From: Finegoldia magna
GTDB taxonomy: Bacteria; Bacillota; Clostridia; Tissierellales; Peptoniphilaceae
Length of the DNA: 64,000 nt
Direction of reading: 5' to 3'
NCBI RefSeq assembly: GCF_003182075.1
Contig: NZ_QGTH01000006.1
Coordinates: 43,594-107,593, forward strand
Positions 35,048 to 44,743 of this stretch are shown piece by piece. A program made the position numbers and the translations under genes. The notes below the pieces were generated by a model. The model was not told the DNA's origin. It was given only the letters and a program-made list of their open reading frames with translations, and ran no database searches. The stretch's first letter is position 1, and the number at the start of each line of letters is the position of its first letter.

Positions 35048-36274
35048 TTAATTATCACTCTTTTTTCTCATCATAGAATTAGGTTGAAGTTTTTGTTCAA
35101 TCTTTATTTTAAAAATTTGTTGAGCCTTATTTGCCACTTCAATTTCATTCATTTTTTCATCATACATTTTTTCGATCTTCGTGGTAATAAATCCATCTTC
35201 TGGTCCAAAAATTTCTACTTTGTCTCCTTTGAAAATTCTATTTCTTTGTTCAAAAGTAGCAATATTATTTTCTTCATCATAATCCAATAATAATCCGACA
35301 AAATCATATTTTCTAATGTAAGAGGAGGATTCGTACAATTGGTCGTTTTCATCCGGTTTTTTTTCAAAAAATCCTGTAGTAAAATATCTATAAGAAACTT
35401 TTTTAATCTCTTCTAAAAGTCTCTTCGCTGTTTGTTCATCAAATTCATTATTGTAATATTTGTCAATAGCAATTCTATAGCTTCTAACTACCGTAGCTAC
35501 ATAGTATTGACTCTTTACTCTACCTTCTATTTTCAAACTATCAATTCCTGCCTCGATTAATTTATCTAAATGCTCAATCATACACAAATCTTTTGAATTA
35601 AAAATAAAAGTTCCTTTCTCATCTTCTTCAATCGGAAAATATTCTCCAGGTCTTTTTTCTTCAACAAGTCTGTACTTCCATCTACATGCTTGTGCGCAGT
35701 CTCCTCTGTTTGCGTCTCTTCCTGTCATGTAGTTACTCAATAAACATCTTCCCGAATAAGACATACACATAGCTCCGTGTACAAAACATTCTAATTCAGA
35801 ATCCGGGATATTTTTCTTGATGTCTTGAATTTCTTTCAAAGATAATTCACGAGCCAAAACAATTCGTTTGATTCCTTGATCCATCCAATATTTTACTGTT
35901 CTAAAATTTGTCACAGATGCTTGTGTTGACATGTGAACTTCAATTTCTTGATTAATGCTTCTAATAATAGAATAAATTCCTGGATCAGAAACAATAAGAG
36001 CATCTACATTAATATCGATCAAGCTTTGAATGTAGTCTTCAATTCCTTCCAAATCGTCATTGTGGGCTAATATATTCATAGTTATATATATTTTCTTGTC
36101 TCGACTATGAGCGTATTCTACTGCTTCTTTCATATCATCTAATGTGAAATTTTTAGATGCAGTTCTCAAACCATAGTCAGGACCTGCCATATACACTGCA
36201 TCTGCGCCATAATCTATGGCTGTTTTTAATTTATCTAAATCGCCTGCCGGTGCTAATAATTCAACTTTTTTCAT
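35048..36274 (-). CDS. trhP: U32-family tRNA hydroxylation protein (TrhP-like)
   Basis: Peptidase-U32 family. Members act in prephenate-dependent hydroxylation of tRNA U34 (TrhP) rather than proteolysis. LLAPAGDLDKLKTAIDYGADAVYM opens the barrel. ELECFVHGAMCMSYSGRC, DCAQACRWKY and the further Cys in SKDLCMIEHL are the Fe-S/U32 signature. 408 residues, the longer YrrO-like type. Its neighbour trmR methylates the product hydroxyl in Bacillus, which supports this role. Confidence 0.85.
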   Translation of the reverse strand: MKKVELLAPAGDLDKLKTAIDYGADAVYMAGPDYGLRTASKNFTLDDMKEAVEYAHSRDKKIYITMNILAHNDDLEGIEDYIQSLIDINVDALIVSDPGIYSIIRSINQEIEVHMSTQASVTNFRTVKYWMDQGIKRIVLARELSLKEIQDIKKNIPDSELECFVHGAMCMSYSGRCLLSNYMTGRDANRGDCAQACRWKYRLVEEKRPGEYFPIEEDEKGTFIFNSKDLCMIEHLDKLIEAGIDSLKIEGRVKSQYYVATVVRSYRIAIDKYYNNEFDEQTAKRLLEEIKKVSYRYFTTGFFEKKPDENDQLYESSSYIRKYDFVGLLLDYDEENNIATFEQRNRIFKGDKVEIFGPEDGFITTKIEKMYDEKMNEIEVANKAQQIFKIKIEQKLQPNSMMRKKSDN

Positions 36275-36284
36275 TTAATCTCCT

Positions 36285-36318
36285 CAAAAATAGTCGGAAA
36301 TCATAGACTTCCGACTAT
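36285..36318 (-). terminator. attenuator-like hairpin between trmR and trhP
   Basis: ATAGTCGGAA (36290-36299) and TTCCGACTAT (36309-36318) form a 10-bp stem followed on the minus strand by ATTTTTGAGGAG. The short T run merges with the trhP ribosome site, so this is probably a partial terminator. Confidence 0.7.
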
Positions 36319-36320
36319 CG

Positions 36321-36965
36321 CTATTTTAATTTAGTTATGCTCATTCCATCATCTATTGGAATTATAGTTGTATCGTATTTTGAACTATCAGAAATAATTT
36401 CTAAAAATTCTCTTAATCTCTTAACAATTGTTATCTTTCTGTGTCTATGTTCATAGAAGTCTTTTTCGCATACCATTCCTCTAAACAAAACATTGTCACA
36501 TACAATAACTGAATTTTTGTTAGATAATCGTACAGCTTCTTCAAAATATTTTATATATTGTCCTTTAGCAGCATCGATAAATATCAAATCAAATTTTGTA
36601 TCCATATTTTTCATTACTTCATATCCGTCTCCAAATATTAATTCGATATCGTCATAGCCATACTTTTCAAAGTTTTCTCTGGCAAAATTTGCGTTCTTTT
36701 CGTAATTTTCAACTGTAATAATCTTTGCATCAGGACATGTTTTTTTCATAATAATCGAGCTGTAACCAATAGCTGTGCCTATTTCTAGAATAGTTTTTGG
36801 TTGTTCCATCAGCAAAATCATCTTTAATAATTGTCTAACTTCTGCTTCAACTATTGGGATATGATTATTCTTAGCAAATTCTTCTAGTTCTAAAATAGTT
36901 TCATCGTCACTTTTTGATAATTGTCTTAAATAATCTTGTAGTTGTTCATTTACAATACTATTCAT
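36321..36965 (-). CDS. trmR: O-methyltransferase, tRNA 5-hydroxyuridine methyltransferase-like
   Basis: SAM-dependent class I methyltransferase of the YrrM/TrmR type: ILEIGTAIGYSSIIM (SAM loop, about 60-74), FDLIFIDAAKGQY with metal-site Asp, and CDNVLFRGMV. Bacillus TrmR converts ho5U34 to mo5U34 in tRNA. Its link to a U32 gene, plus size (214 aa), favours this over catechol methylation. Overlaps ylbF by 8 bp. Confidence 0.82.
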   Translation of the reverse strand: MNSIVNEQLQDYLRQLSKSDDETILELEEFAKNNHIPIVEAEVRQLLKMILLMEQPKTILEIGTAIGYSSIIMKKTCPDAKIITVENYEKNANFARENFEKYGYDDIELIFGDGYEVMKNMDTKFDLIFIDAAKGQYIKYFEEAVRLSNKNSVIVCDNVLFRGMVCEKDFYEHRHRKITIVKRLREFLEIISDSSKYDTTIIPIDDGMSITKLK

Positions 36966-37296
36966 CTTCTAATTTTATGCCACCTTCTAATGCATCATAG
37001 ACATCTTTCAAAATCATAGAAAATCTTGCATCTGCTTGTAAATAAGCTGCTATATCATGATTTGTCATGATAATATTTTGTAAGTTTTGAAGTTTTTGTA
37101 CATCTTCAGGATCTTCTTTTCCTGTTTGTTGAATTTTTAATTGATACTCAAAAAGACGCTTTTTAAAATCATCTATCATATTTTTGTTAGTTTCATTCTT
37201 CTTATAAACTTCTTTGTGAAGTTTTTTGAGCTCTTGAAACTCTTGAGAATTGTTCAACATTTGTGCTAATTCTTTAGCTTTTTTCTTATATTCCAT
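36958..37296 (-). CDS. ylbF: YlbF/YmcA-family protein
   Basis: A 112-residue all-helical protein with the family's KELAQMLNNSQEFQELKKL start and LQNIIMTNHDIAAYLQADAR core. In Bacillus such proteins form the Y-complex that steers RNase Y mRNA processing. Here the gene lies one base from the RNase J gene, so an RNA-decay role is plausible. Which of the paralogues it matches is unclear. Confidence 0.82.
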   Translation of the reverse strand: MEYKKKAKELAQMLNNSQEFQELKKLHKEVYKKNETNKNMIDDFKKRLFEYQLKIQQTGKEDPEDVQKLQNLQNIIMTNHDIAAYLQADARFSMILKDVYDALEGGIKLEDE

Positions 37297-37297
37297 A

Positions 37298-38965
37298 TTA
37301 TACCTCCATTATTACTGGCAATATCATTGGATTTCTCTTAATTTCTTGATACAAGAATTTCTTTAGTGTTTCTCTTATATTGTGTTTAAGAGTAGACCAG
37401 TCATATATATTTTTTGTATAACATTCATCTAGGACTTTTTGGACAACAGATTTGCAATCTTCCATTAAATCATTATTTTCTTTAACATATACAAATCCTC
37501 TTGAAATGATGTCAGGACCAGCTATAACTTCTTTATTTCTAGCATCTAAAGTAATTACTACAACTATTAGTCCATCTTCTGATAAATGTCTTCTATCTCG
37601 TAATACAACATTTCCTACATCGCCTACTCCAAGTCCATCTACTAAAATATTACTTGCAAATTTAGTGTCAACAAGGTTAATACTTTTTCTTGTAAATTCT
37701 ATAGTATTACCATTATCAGCGATAACTATATCTTTTTCTTTCATTCCAAGATCAAGTGCTAAATTCGCATGACATTTCAAATGTCTCATTTCACCATGAA
37801 GTGGAACGAAAAATTTAGGTCTAACTAATGAATGCATCAACTTTAATTCTTCTTGACAAGCGTGTCCACTTACGTGCACATCAGCCAATGAAGAATAAAT
37901 AACTTTTACTCCCATTTCCATTAATTTATTGATAACTGAGCTAACTTGATTATCATTTCCTGGAATTGGTGTTGCAGATAAAATAACAGTATCTGTTGGG
38001 TCCAAATGGACTTTTCTATGAGTTCCATTAGCCATTCTTGTCATTGCACTCATAGGCTCCCCTTGAGAACCAGTTGTTAGAAGAACTATTTCGTTTGGAC
38101 GGTACCTATTGATATCATTTATATCAATAATAGTTTTTTCATTAACTTTAATGTATCCCAACTCACGAGCTACATTAACAGTGTTGATCATTGATCTGCC
38201 CGAAAGCGCCACTCTCTTATTGAAATGTTCAGCTGCCGAAATAACTTGTTGAATTCTGTGAACATTAGAAGCAAAAGTAGCTACAATTATTCTAGCAGGT
38301 GCATCATCAAATAAATTTATAAATGTTTTTCCAACGCTTTTTTCGCTTAAAGTATAGCCTTGTCTTTCAACATTTGTACTATCAGCAAAAAGTGCAAGGA
38401 CACCCTTGTTTCCAATGGCAGCAATTCTACCAAAATCCATTCTATTGTTATCAATTGGAGTGTAGTCAATTTTAAAATCACCAGTAAAGAACAAAACTCC
38501 CACAGGAGTTGTTATAGATAAACTTGCAGCATCAGGAATTGAGTGACATACTTTTACAAATTCTACGCTAAATGCTCCAAGTTTTATTGATTTCTTATAA
38601 TCAACTGTGTGAAGTGACTTCAAGCTTAACTTGTGCTCCAATATTTTGTTTTCTAAAAGTCCCATTGTAAGTTTTGTACCATAAACAGGAACGTCTAATT
38701 TTTTTAATACATAAGGAATTGCCCCGATATGATCTTCGTGACCGTGAGTAATTACAATGCCTCTGATTTTTTCCTTGTTTTTTTCTAGATAAGAAATATC
38801 TGGGATTACTATATCAACTCCCAACATTTCTTCATCTGGAAATGTCATTCCACAATCCACAACAATAATATCATCTTTGTATTCAATTACTGTCATGTTC
38901 TTTCCTATTTCGTTAAGCCCTCCTAGTGGAATAACTTTTAATTTATCAATATTCTTTTTTGCCAT
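37298..38965 (-). CDS. rnjA: ribonuclease J
   Basis: Metallo-beta-lactamase/beta-CASP exo- and endoribonuclease for mRNA decay and rRNA maturation. TPDEEMLGVDIVIPD-type start, zinc motif HGHEDHIGA (about 74-82), FTGDFKID, the CASP region (VALSGRSM, TTGSQGEP) and VHVSGHACQEEL. 555 residues. Directly after fur and before ylbF. Confidence 0.95.
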   Translation of the reverse strand: MAKKNIDKLKVIPLGGLNEIGKNMTVIEYKDDIIVVDCGMTFPDEEMLGVDIVIPDISYLEKNKEKIRGIVITHGHEDHIGAIPYVLKKLDVPVYGTKLTMGLLENKILEHKLSLKSLHTVDYKKSIKLGAFSVEFVKVCHSIPDAASLSITTPVGVLFFTGDFKIDYTPIDNNRMDFGRIAAIGNKGVLALFADSTNVERQGYTLSEKSVGKTFINLFDDAPARIIVATFASNVHRIQQVISAAEHFNKRVALSGRSMINTVNVARELGYIKVNEKTIIDINDINRYRPNEIVLLTTGSQGEPMSAMTRMANGTHRKVHLDPTDTVILSATPIPGNDNQVSSVINKLMEMGVKVIYSSLADVHVSGHACQEELKLMHSLVRPKFFVPLHGEMRHLKCHANLALDLGMKEKDIVIADNGNTIEFTRKSINLVDTKFASNILVDGLGVGDVGNVVLRDRRHLSEDGLIVVVITLDARNKEVIAGPDIISRGFVYVKENNDLMEDCKSVVQKVLDECYTKNIYDWSTLKHNIRETLKKFLYQEIKRNPMILPVIMEV

Positions 38966-39418
38966 TTATTTCTCCTCATTTTTAATTTTTTCTTGGCAAT
39001 CAGAACATATTCCATAAAACTTTAAATCGTGATTTTGGATATCGAAGTTGTAATCCTTGCTGATTTGCTTTTCGATATCTTCTAATAAATCGTATTTCAC
39101 TTCGTCAACTTTACCACAATTCGTGCATATTATATGGTGATGATGGTGGTCTTCATCCTCATCTACCAATTCATATCTGTATCTTTTATCATCAAAATCT
39201 AACTTGTAAACCAAGTTAAGTTCTTCAAAAATTAATAAAGTTCTATAAACCGTAGCTATTCCAATCTCCGGATCTTTTTTGCTTACTATTTCGTTCAATT
39301 CTTCCGGAGATAGGTGTGAATCCATATTTTCTAACAACGCTTCAAAAATTACTTCTCTTTGCTTAGTAACTTTATATCCCGCATTGATTAGCTTAGTTTT
39401 CAATGTTTCTATGTTCAT
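38966..39418 (-). CDS. Fur-family metalloregulator
   Basis: Winged-helix repressor of the Fur/PerR/Zur family, 150 residues. DNA-binding helix region GIATVYRTLLIFEELNLVYKL; metal-binding DHHHHHIICTNCGKVDEV with the first CxxC and GICSDC with the second (structural zinc). The residue I align with the peroxide-sensing Asp104 of Bacillus PerR is Glu (KVDEV), which points to iron-type Fur sensing. The exact subtype is uncertain. A matching operator precedes ahpC. Confidence 0.88.
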   Translation of the reverse strand: MNIETLKTKLINAGYKVTKQREVIFEALLENMDSHLSPEELNEIVSKKDPEIGIATVYRTLLIFEELNLVYKLDFDDKRYRYELVDEDEDHHHHHIICTNCGKVDEVKYDLLEDIEKQISKDYNFDIQNHDLKFYGICSDCQEKIKNEEK

Positions 39419-39660
39419 TATTGCTCCTTTTGTGAATTCATTAGATCTTCGTATGCTTCAATAGCATCGTTTAATTCTTGCTCATTTTCTAATCCAATAA
39501 ATTCAACTTGTTCATCATTTTCTATATATTTCAAAATAACATTTTCTCCATTTAATACATCTTCTAATACGCAATAATTATCATCGTCTATACCAAATGT
39601 ATTTATTATTTTAAATTCTTTTTCATTGTTGTTTTCATCGTATAATTTTATAGTTTCCAT
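39418..39660 (-). CDS. DUF1292 family protein
   Basis: An 80-residue acidic protein with the YrzB-like pattern METIKLYDENNNEKEFKII ... YCVLEDVLNGENVILKY. Function unknown. Its place between ruvX and fur in an alaS-ireB-ruvX operon is conserved in Clostridia and supports a real gene. Overlaps fur by one base. Confidence 0.88.
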   Translation of the reverse strand: METIKLYDENNNEKEFKIINTFGIDDDNYCVLEDVLNGENVILKYIENDEQVEFIGLENEQELNDAIEAYEDLMNSQKEQ

Positions 39661-39662
39661 AA

Positions 39663-40076
39663 TTATCTTCCCATATCCAAATAAGTTTGCAGAATATAAG
39701 TAGCTGCAACACTATCAATTACATCTTTCCTTTTTTTTCTTGAGACATTTTGTTCAATCAATACTCTTGTAGCACTGATTGTTGTAAGTCTCTCGTCAAC
39801 ATATTCAATATCTAGATCAGTGTGTTTCCTTAATTCTTTTACAAATGTTTTAACTTTTTTAGCTTGAGGGCCAATAGTATTATTCATATTTTTAGGTAGA
39901 CCTACTATAATTTTACTGACTTCCTTTTCTTTAATTATATCATTTATGATTTCTATGTCTTCAATCTTGCTTTTTCTCTTAATAGTCATCAAAGATTGGG
40001 CAGTCAATAAGAATGGATCACTTATAGCGATACCAATAGTTCTATCTCCCACATCAAGTCCAATATATCTTTCCAT
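39663..40076 (-). CDS. ruvX: RuvX/YqgF pre-16S rRNA nuclease
   Basis: RNase H-fold protein needed for 5' maturation of 16S rRNA in E. coli, also called a putative Holliday-junction resolvase. GLDVGDRTIGIAISDP carries the first catalytic Asp, VGLPKNMNNTIG and YVDERLTT follow, and the late DSVAA Asp completes the site. 137 residues. Confidence 0.94.
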   Translation of the reverse strand: MERYIGLDVGDRTIGIAISDPFLLTAQSLMTIKRKSKIEDIEIINDIIKEKEVSKIIVGLPKNMNNTIGPQAKKVKTFVKELRKHTDLDIEYVDERLTTISATRVLIEQNVSRKKRKDVIDSVAATYILQTYLDMGR

Positions 40077-40094
40077 AATTATTTACATATTTTG

Positions 40095-40118
40095 AGAGCT
40101 GTTACAAGTAACAGCTCT
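40095..40118. repeat. stem-loop between ireB and ruvX
   Basis: AGAGCTGTTAC (40095-40105) and GTAACAGCTCT (40108-40118) form an 11-bp inverted repeat with two bases between. Neither strand has a T run after it, so it is not a normal terminator. It may be an RNA processing or stability element. Confidence 0.6.
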
Positions 40119-40128
40119 ACATTATCCT

Positions 40129-40395
40129 TTATTTATCTATTTCGTTCAAATAAACTTCTAACATTTCTCCCAATAAATCATCTCGATCTATTTGTCTAAT
40201 CAAATTTCTCGCATTATTAAAGCTTGTAATGTAAGTAGGATCACCTGATAATATATATCCAATAATTTGATTTTTAGGATCATATCCTTTTTCCTCTAAA
40301 GCTTGGTAAACTTTCTTCAAAGTTTCCTTTATTGATTTCTGTTCAAGTTTTGATGCTTCAAATCTAACCGTATGGTTTAAATCCTTACCTTCCAT
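40129..40395 (-). CDS. ireB: IreB-family regulatory phosphoprotein
   Basis: An 88-residue member of the DUF965/IreB family. In Enterococcus IreB is phosphorylated by the PASTA kinase IreK and modulates cell-wall stress and cephalosporin tolerance. The Thr-containing HTVRFEA near the N-terminus fits the phosphorylated region. GYILSGDPTYITSFNNARNLIR is the family core. The operon alaS-ireB-ruvX is conserved. Kinase and phosphatase genes are at 2.6-5.2 kb. Confidence 0.92.
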   Translation of the reverse strand: MEGKDLNHTVRFEASKLEQKSIKETLKKVYQALEEKGYDPKNQIIGYILSGDPTYITSFNNARNLIRQIDRDDLLGEMLEVYLNEIDK

Positions 40396-40407
40396 TTTTT
40401 GCCTCCT

Positions 40408-43029
40408 TTAAGCATTAATTTTTGATCTTACTGTTTCAATTCCCTTTTGTAGTGCTTCATCAACTTTAGAGTTATCTTTTGCACCAGCTTGTGCAAAATC
40501 TTTACGTCCGCCGCCATTTCCACCGCATACTTTGGCAACTTCTCTTACAATGTCCCCAGCAAATACACCTTTCTTAACTGCTAAGTCCGTAACTAAAGTT
40601 ATAAATGATACTTTTGATTCATCTGAATTAGCTAGTATTACAACACCATCTTCTAATTTTGATTTAATATTTTCTCCAAAATCTCTAAAAGAATTATTGT
40701 CCAACCCACTTAACTCAAATATACAAACTTTTGTGCCGTCAATGTCTATAGCATCCTCAATAACTGAATCAATATTTGAAGATAAATCCTTATTTGTTAT
40801 ATCTTTAAGTTTTTTCTTCAATTCTTTAATTTCTTCAGTGTTCATTTCAATTCTTCTTGTAATTTCATCTTCATTAGATGCCTTTAACGAATGCTTAACA
40901 ATATCAATCAAACTATCTCTATCTTTTAAATATTTGTATACTGCGCGACCAGTAATTGCTTCAATTCTTCTGACACCTGCAGCTACACTTGATTCAGAAA
41001 GTATTTTCAACATTTGAATGTCACTTGTTGTCTTAACGTGAGTTCCTCCACATAATTCTTTAGAATAATCTCCCATTTGAACAACCCTTACAACATCTTG
41101 ATACTTATCTTCGAAAAGACCTCTAGCTCCAATTGATTGAGATTGTTCTAATGACATTTCATCAATTTTTACAGGAATACCTAAAGCTATTTTTTCATTG
41201 ACAATTTGTTCAACTTTTTCTAATTGTTCTTTAGTAACTGCTTCAAAATGTGTAATATCAAATCTTAATCTTCCTCCATCAACATAAGAACCTGCTTGAT
41301 TAACGTGATCTCCTACAACATCCTTTAATGCTTGATGCAATAAGTGTGTAGCAGAGTGATTTTTCATAATATCTCTTCTATTAAGTTCATCTACTTCGAT
41401 TGTAACTTTATCGCCTACATTTAAGCTTCCTTCGATAACTTTTACGTAATGCAAGAATACTTTCTTTCCAGTTTTTTTCGTGTCGTAAACTTCAGCTTTG
41501 AAATTATCATTATAGATAATTCCCTTATCACCTACTTGACCTCCACCTTCTCCATAGAAAGTTGTACGGTCTAATACTATTATACCCATATCTTCAGCAT
41601 TTAAATTATTATCATTTTCACCGTAGATTTCGATAACTTCACTTTCATCTTTTAAGGAATCATATCCATCAAATTTTGTTTCAGGAAGTCCTTCGCCATA
41701 TTTTTTGTCAGAAGACCAACCCATGTTAGATTCATTTCTTGATTCTCTAGCTCTTTGTTTTTGTTCTTCCATTAATTTTTTGAATTCATCTTCATCTACA
41801 GTTTTGTTGACTTCACCAACCAATTCCTTAGTTAAATCTATAGGGAATCCATAAGTGTCATATAATTTAAATGCATTTTCTCCACTAAACACATCTGATT
41901 CAGTTTCTTTTAGCATAGAATCCAAAATACTCAAACCTAAATCCAAAGTTTCTTGGAATTTTTTTTCTTCAGCATTAGCTATTTTTACAATTCTATCTCT
42001 TTCTTCTTTTAATTCAGGATATCCAGATTCATAAACTTTAATGCAACAATCTATAACTTTTTCTATAAAACTATCGTTTATTCCCAATAATTTTCCGTGT
42101 CTACAAGCTCTTCTTATAAGCCTTCTTAGTACATATCCTCTTTGCTCATTACTTGGAATTACACCATCATAAATCAAAAATGTCATAGCACGTACGTGGT
42201 CAGCAATAATTCTGATTGATACATCATTTTGATGATTTTCCTTATATTTTACGCCTGAAATTTCTTCAATAGTTTTGATTATATCTTTTACAAGTCCAAT
42301 TTCAAAAATATTATCAGCATTTTCCAAAACCATTGTAATTCTTTCAAGACCCATACCAGTATCTATGTTTGGATGAGCAATTCTTTCGTATTTTCCGTCA
42401 GCGGTTTTGTTGAATTGTGTGAATACCAAATTCCATACTTCCAAGAATCTTTCGCCCTCATCACCTGGTTTTGCATCTTCTCTAGGGTCAAATTCAAATC
42501 CTCTATCTACGTGAATTTCAGAACATGGTCCACAAGGTCCTTGATCTAGTTCCCAGAAGTTGTCAGCTTTTCCTAACTTAACTACTCTTTCTGGACTAAC
42601 TCCTACATCATTTACCCAAATATTATAAGCTTCTTCGTCTTCTTCATATACAGTTATCCACAATATATCTTTTGGTACTTCTAATTCATTTGTCAAGAAG
42701 TCCCAAGCCCATGTAATAGCTTCTTTTTTGAAATAATCTCCAAAAGAGAAATTACCAAGCATTTCAAAGAAAGTACCATGTCTTTGAGTCTTCCCTACTT
42801 CGTCAATATCAGCTGTTCTGATACATCTTTGTGAAGATGTTGCTCTGTCTTTTTTTAGTTTTTTCTCACCTGTAAAATACTTCTTCAAAGGAGCCATACC
42901 AGCATTTATAAGTAGAAGACTTTTATCATCTTGTGGTATAAGAGGAAATGATTTGATCACAAGATGTCCCCTTTCCCCAAAATAATCTAAGAATTTTTTT
43001 CTAATTTCATTTAAACCATAATCTTTCAT
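40408..43029 (-). CDS. alaS: alanyl-tRNA synthetase
   Basis: Charges tRNA-Ala. The class II core ([21 protein letters not shown], about 6-26), editing domain with [12 protein letters not shown] and [10 protein letters not shown] zinc/editing motifs, coiled coil, and C-terminal [15 protein letters not shown] domain are complete. The frame opens at 43104, but GTGAGG precedes the ATG at 43029 ([13 protein letters not shown]), giving 873 residues and avoiding overlap with the permease gene. Confidence 0.97.
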   Translation of the reverse strand: MKDYGLNEIRKKFLDYFGERGHLVIKSFPLIPQDDKSLLLINAGMAPLKKYFTGEKKLKKDRATSSQRCIRTADIDEVGKTQRHGTFFEMLGNFSFGDYFKKEAITWAWDFLTNELEVPKDILWITVYEEDEEAYNIWVNDVGVSPERVVKLGKADNFWELDQGPCGPCSEIHVDRGFEFDPREDAKPGDEGERFLEVWNLVFTQFNKTADGKYERIAHPNIDTGMGLERITMVLENADNIFEIGLVKDIIKTIEEISGVKYKENHQNDVSIRIIADHVRAMTFLIYDGVIPSNEQRGYVLRRLIRRACRHGKLLGINDSFIEKVIDCCIKVYESGYPELKEERDRIVKIANAEEKKFQETLDLGLSILDSMLKETESDVFSGENAFKLYDTYGFPIDLTKELVGEVNKTVDEDEFKKLMEEQKQRARESRNESNMGWSSDKKYGEGLPETKFDGYDSLKDESEVIEIYGENDNNLNAEDMGIIVLDRTTFYGEGGGQVGDKGIIYNDNFKAEVYDTKKTGKKVFLHYVKVIEGSLNVGDKVTIEVDELNRRDIMKNHSATHLLHQALKDVVGDHVNQAGSYVDGGRLRFDITHFEAVTKEQLEKVEQIVNEKIALGIPVKIDEMSLEQSQSIGARGLFEDKYQDVVRVVQMGDYSKELCGGTHVKTTSDIQMLKILSESSVAAGVRRIEAITGRAVYKYLKDRDSLIDIVKHSLKASNEDEITRRIEMNTEEIKELKKKLKDITNKDLSSNIDSVIEDAIDIDGTKVCIFELSGLDNNSFRDFGENIKSKLEDGVVILANSDESKVSFITLVTDLAVKKGVFAGDIVREVAKVCGGNGGGRKDFAQAGAKDNSKVDEALQKGIETVRSKINA

Positions 43030-43039
43030 TATAACCTCA

Positions 43040-44227
43040 CTAATTTTTAAAAAACATTTTAATTTTATCCTTAAAATGTAAATATAATATTTTAACTGTA
43101 GCAACGAATGGAACTGAAAGAATCATACCTACAACTCCAAACATTCCTCCACCTATAATCAAACTAACAATTACTAACAATGGATTAATTCCAATTTTTG
43201 AACCTAATAATTTAGGTGCTAGAATATTATTTTCAACCCATTGAATAGAAACGAACACAATTACTACAACCACCGCTTTTAAAGGGCTGTCCAAAAAAGC
43301 CAAGATAAAGGCTGGAGTAACCGCTATAAAAGGACCAATGTATGGAATAATATCACCTACCATAGTAAGTATTCCAATTATTATCGCAAAATCGACTTTC
43401 ATAATGATTAAGGCAATTGCAGTCAATACTCCCACAAAAATTGCCATAATTAATCTACCACGAATGAATTCACTGTAAGCTTTATCCATATCAGAACAAA
43501 TACTCAAAAATTTATCTTTATTTTCATTTGGTATGAATCCCATTATAAAGTCAATGCACTTTTCTTTATCTAATAACATATAAAAACTTACAACTGGAAC
43601 TAAAACAATTCTGAGTAAATTGCTGAATATATTTCCCGTAACATCTCCAGTTTGGGATAATTTGTCCAGTATAGAAGTTTGGATAGTTCCAAGCTTTTGG
43701 TTAATTGTTTGCATTGCATTGGACATAATTTTGCTAACGTTAGGATATTCCTTAAATATTTTATTGTTGATAGCATTTAATTTCACAGAAATATCCGACA
43801 TAAAGCCAGGTAAGCTTATTATCATTTTTTTAATTTGTTGTATAGTTTGTGGAACGACAATCATCCCCAATAAAATAATCAAGAGGATTACTATAACGTA
43901 AATGATTAAAATAGCTATTGATCTTTTAACTCCTTTTTTTTCAATATATTTTACCAAAGGATTTATAATATATGAAAGCACTATTCCTATCAATAAAGTA
44001 TTAATTGTATGATATATGATTGGATATTTTGAAAATAAAGCTGCAATTCCCAGCAATATAAGTATTAGTATTGTAGTCTTTTTTATTTTATGAAAATTAA
44101 ATACAATTTTGTATTTTTCGTCTACTTTACTATTTCCCACAGTAATCAGAAAATAAGTTCCAAAAACCATGAAAATAATAGTTATAAATATTAATGCATT
44201 TCGCAAAAATTCAGAATTAATAAGCAT
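43040..44227 (-). CDS. AI-2E-family membrane transporter
   Basis: A 395-residue membrane protein with about eight helices and the family motifs [29 protein letters not shown] and [16 protein letters not shown]. Members range from suggested AI-2 exporters to sodium/proton antiporters, so the substrate is open. Two bases after the Rrf2 gene and ten before alaS. Confidence 0.85.
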   Translation of the reverse strand: MLINSEFLRNALIFITIIFMVFGTYFLITVGNSKVDEKYKIVFNFHKIKKTTILILILLGIAALFSKYPIIYHTINTLLIGIVLSYIINPLVKYIEKKGVKRSIAILIIYVIVILLIILLGMIVVPQTIQQIKKMIISLPGFMSDISVKLNAINNKIFKEYPNVSKIMSNAMQTINQKLGTIQTSILDKLSQTGDVTGNIFSNLLRIVLVPVVSFYMLLDKEKCIDFIMGFIPNENKDKFLSICSDMDKAYSEFIRGRLIMAIFVGVLTAIALIIMKVDFAIIIGILTMVGDIIPYIGPFIAVTPAFILAFLDSPLKAVVVVIVFVSIQWVENNILAPKLLGSKIGINPLLVIVSLIIGGGMFGVVGMILSVPFVATVKILYLHFKDKIKMFFKN

Positions 44228-44229
44228 AT

Positions 44230-44637
44230 CTATTTCTCTTTGCTAATTAAATCTTGCAAACTCACGTTTTTTATACTGTTAATCATATCATCGTGCATTT
44301 GAGTCCAAATAAGCCTAGATGGACAAGTGTCTTCTCTTGAACAAAGTCCTGGAACTACAGAGCATTCTGTCACTCCAAAAAACTCTTCTAAACACTCCAA
44401 AATTTCAGCTACTGAAATTTCTTTTGGAGATTTTTTCAATAAATAACCACCTTGCACACCTCTAACTGAAATCACCAAATCTTGTTTTTTCAATTCTCGT
44501 ATAAGTTGTTCTAAATAATTATTACTAAGTCCTGTGGCTTTAGATATTTCATTTAAACTAACAGGATTATCTCCATATTTTTTGCCTAAATATATCATGG
44601 CCGCAAGCCCGTATCTTCCTCTCGTAGATAATCTCAT
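44230..44637 (-). CDS. Rrf2-family transcription regulator
   Basis: A 135-residue winged-helix regulator with MRLSTRGRYGLAAMIYLG and SNNYLEQLIRELKKQDLVISVRGVQGGYLL. Three Cys, in TECSVVPGLCSREDTCPSRL, have the spacing of iron-sulfur ligands in IscR-type proteins, so Fe-S or redox sensing is likely. It heads the operon through alaS and beyond. A perfect palindrome over its own promoter suggests autoregulation. Confidence 0.88.
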   Translation of the reverse strand: MRLSTRGRYGLAAMIYLGKKYGDNPVSLNEISKATGLSNNYLEQLIRELKKQDLVISVRGVQGGYLLKKSPKEISVAEILECLEEFFGVTECSVVPGLCSREDTCPSRLIWTQMHDDMINSIKNVSLQDLISKEK

Positions 44638-44650
44638 AAGCCCTCCTATT

Positions 44651-44669
44651 TATGATAAATTTTATCATA
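44651..44669. promoter_or_regulatory. palindromic operator over the Rrf2 promoter
   Basis: TATGATAAA (44651-44659), one central base, TTTATCATA (44661-44669): a 19-bp perfect dyad covering the -10 box, immediately upstream of the regulator's own ribosome site. Confidence 0.65.
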
Positions 44670-44687
44670 GTAAAATAGTTGTGTAAA
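44659..44687 (-). promoter_or_regulatory. promoter of the Rrf2-alaS operon
   Basis: -35 TTTACA (44682-44687), 17-base spacer, -10 TAAAAT (44659-44664). Confidence 0.65.
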
Positions 44688-44703
44688 TATCCTATTGCAA
44701 TAA

Positions 44704-44737
44704 TAATAGTAGATTAAGAAAACTCAATCTACTATTA
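44704..44737 (-). terminator. terminator after leuS
   Basis: TAATAGTAGATT (44704-44715) and AATCTACTATTA (44726-44737) form a 12-bp stem seven bases past the leuS stop. The following tract TTATTGC is a weak T run. Confidence 0.72.
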
Positions 44738-44743
44738 CCAAAA

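Noticed and set aside
43030..43104. Upstream extension of alaS by 25 codons
   Set aside because: It overlaps the permease gene and has no ribosome site; the ATG at 43029 has GTGAGG and the normal AlaS N-terminus.
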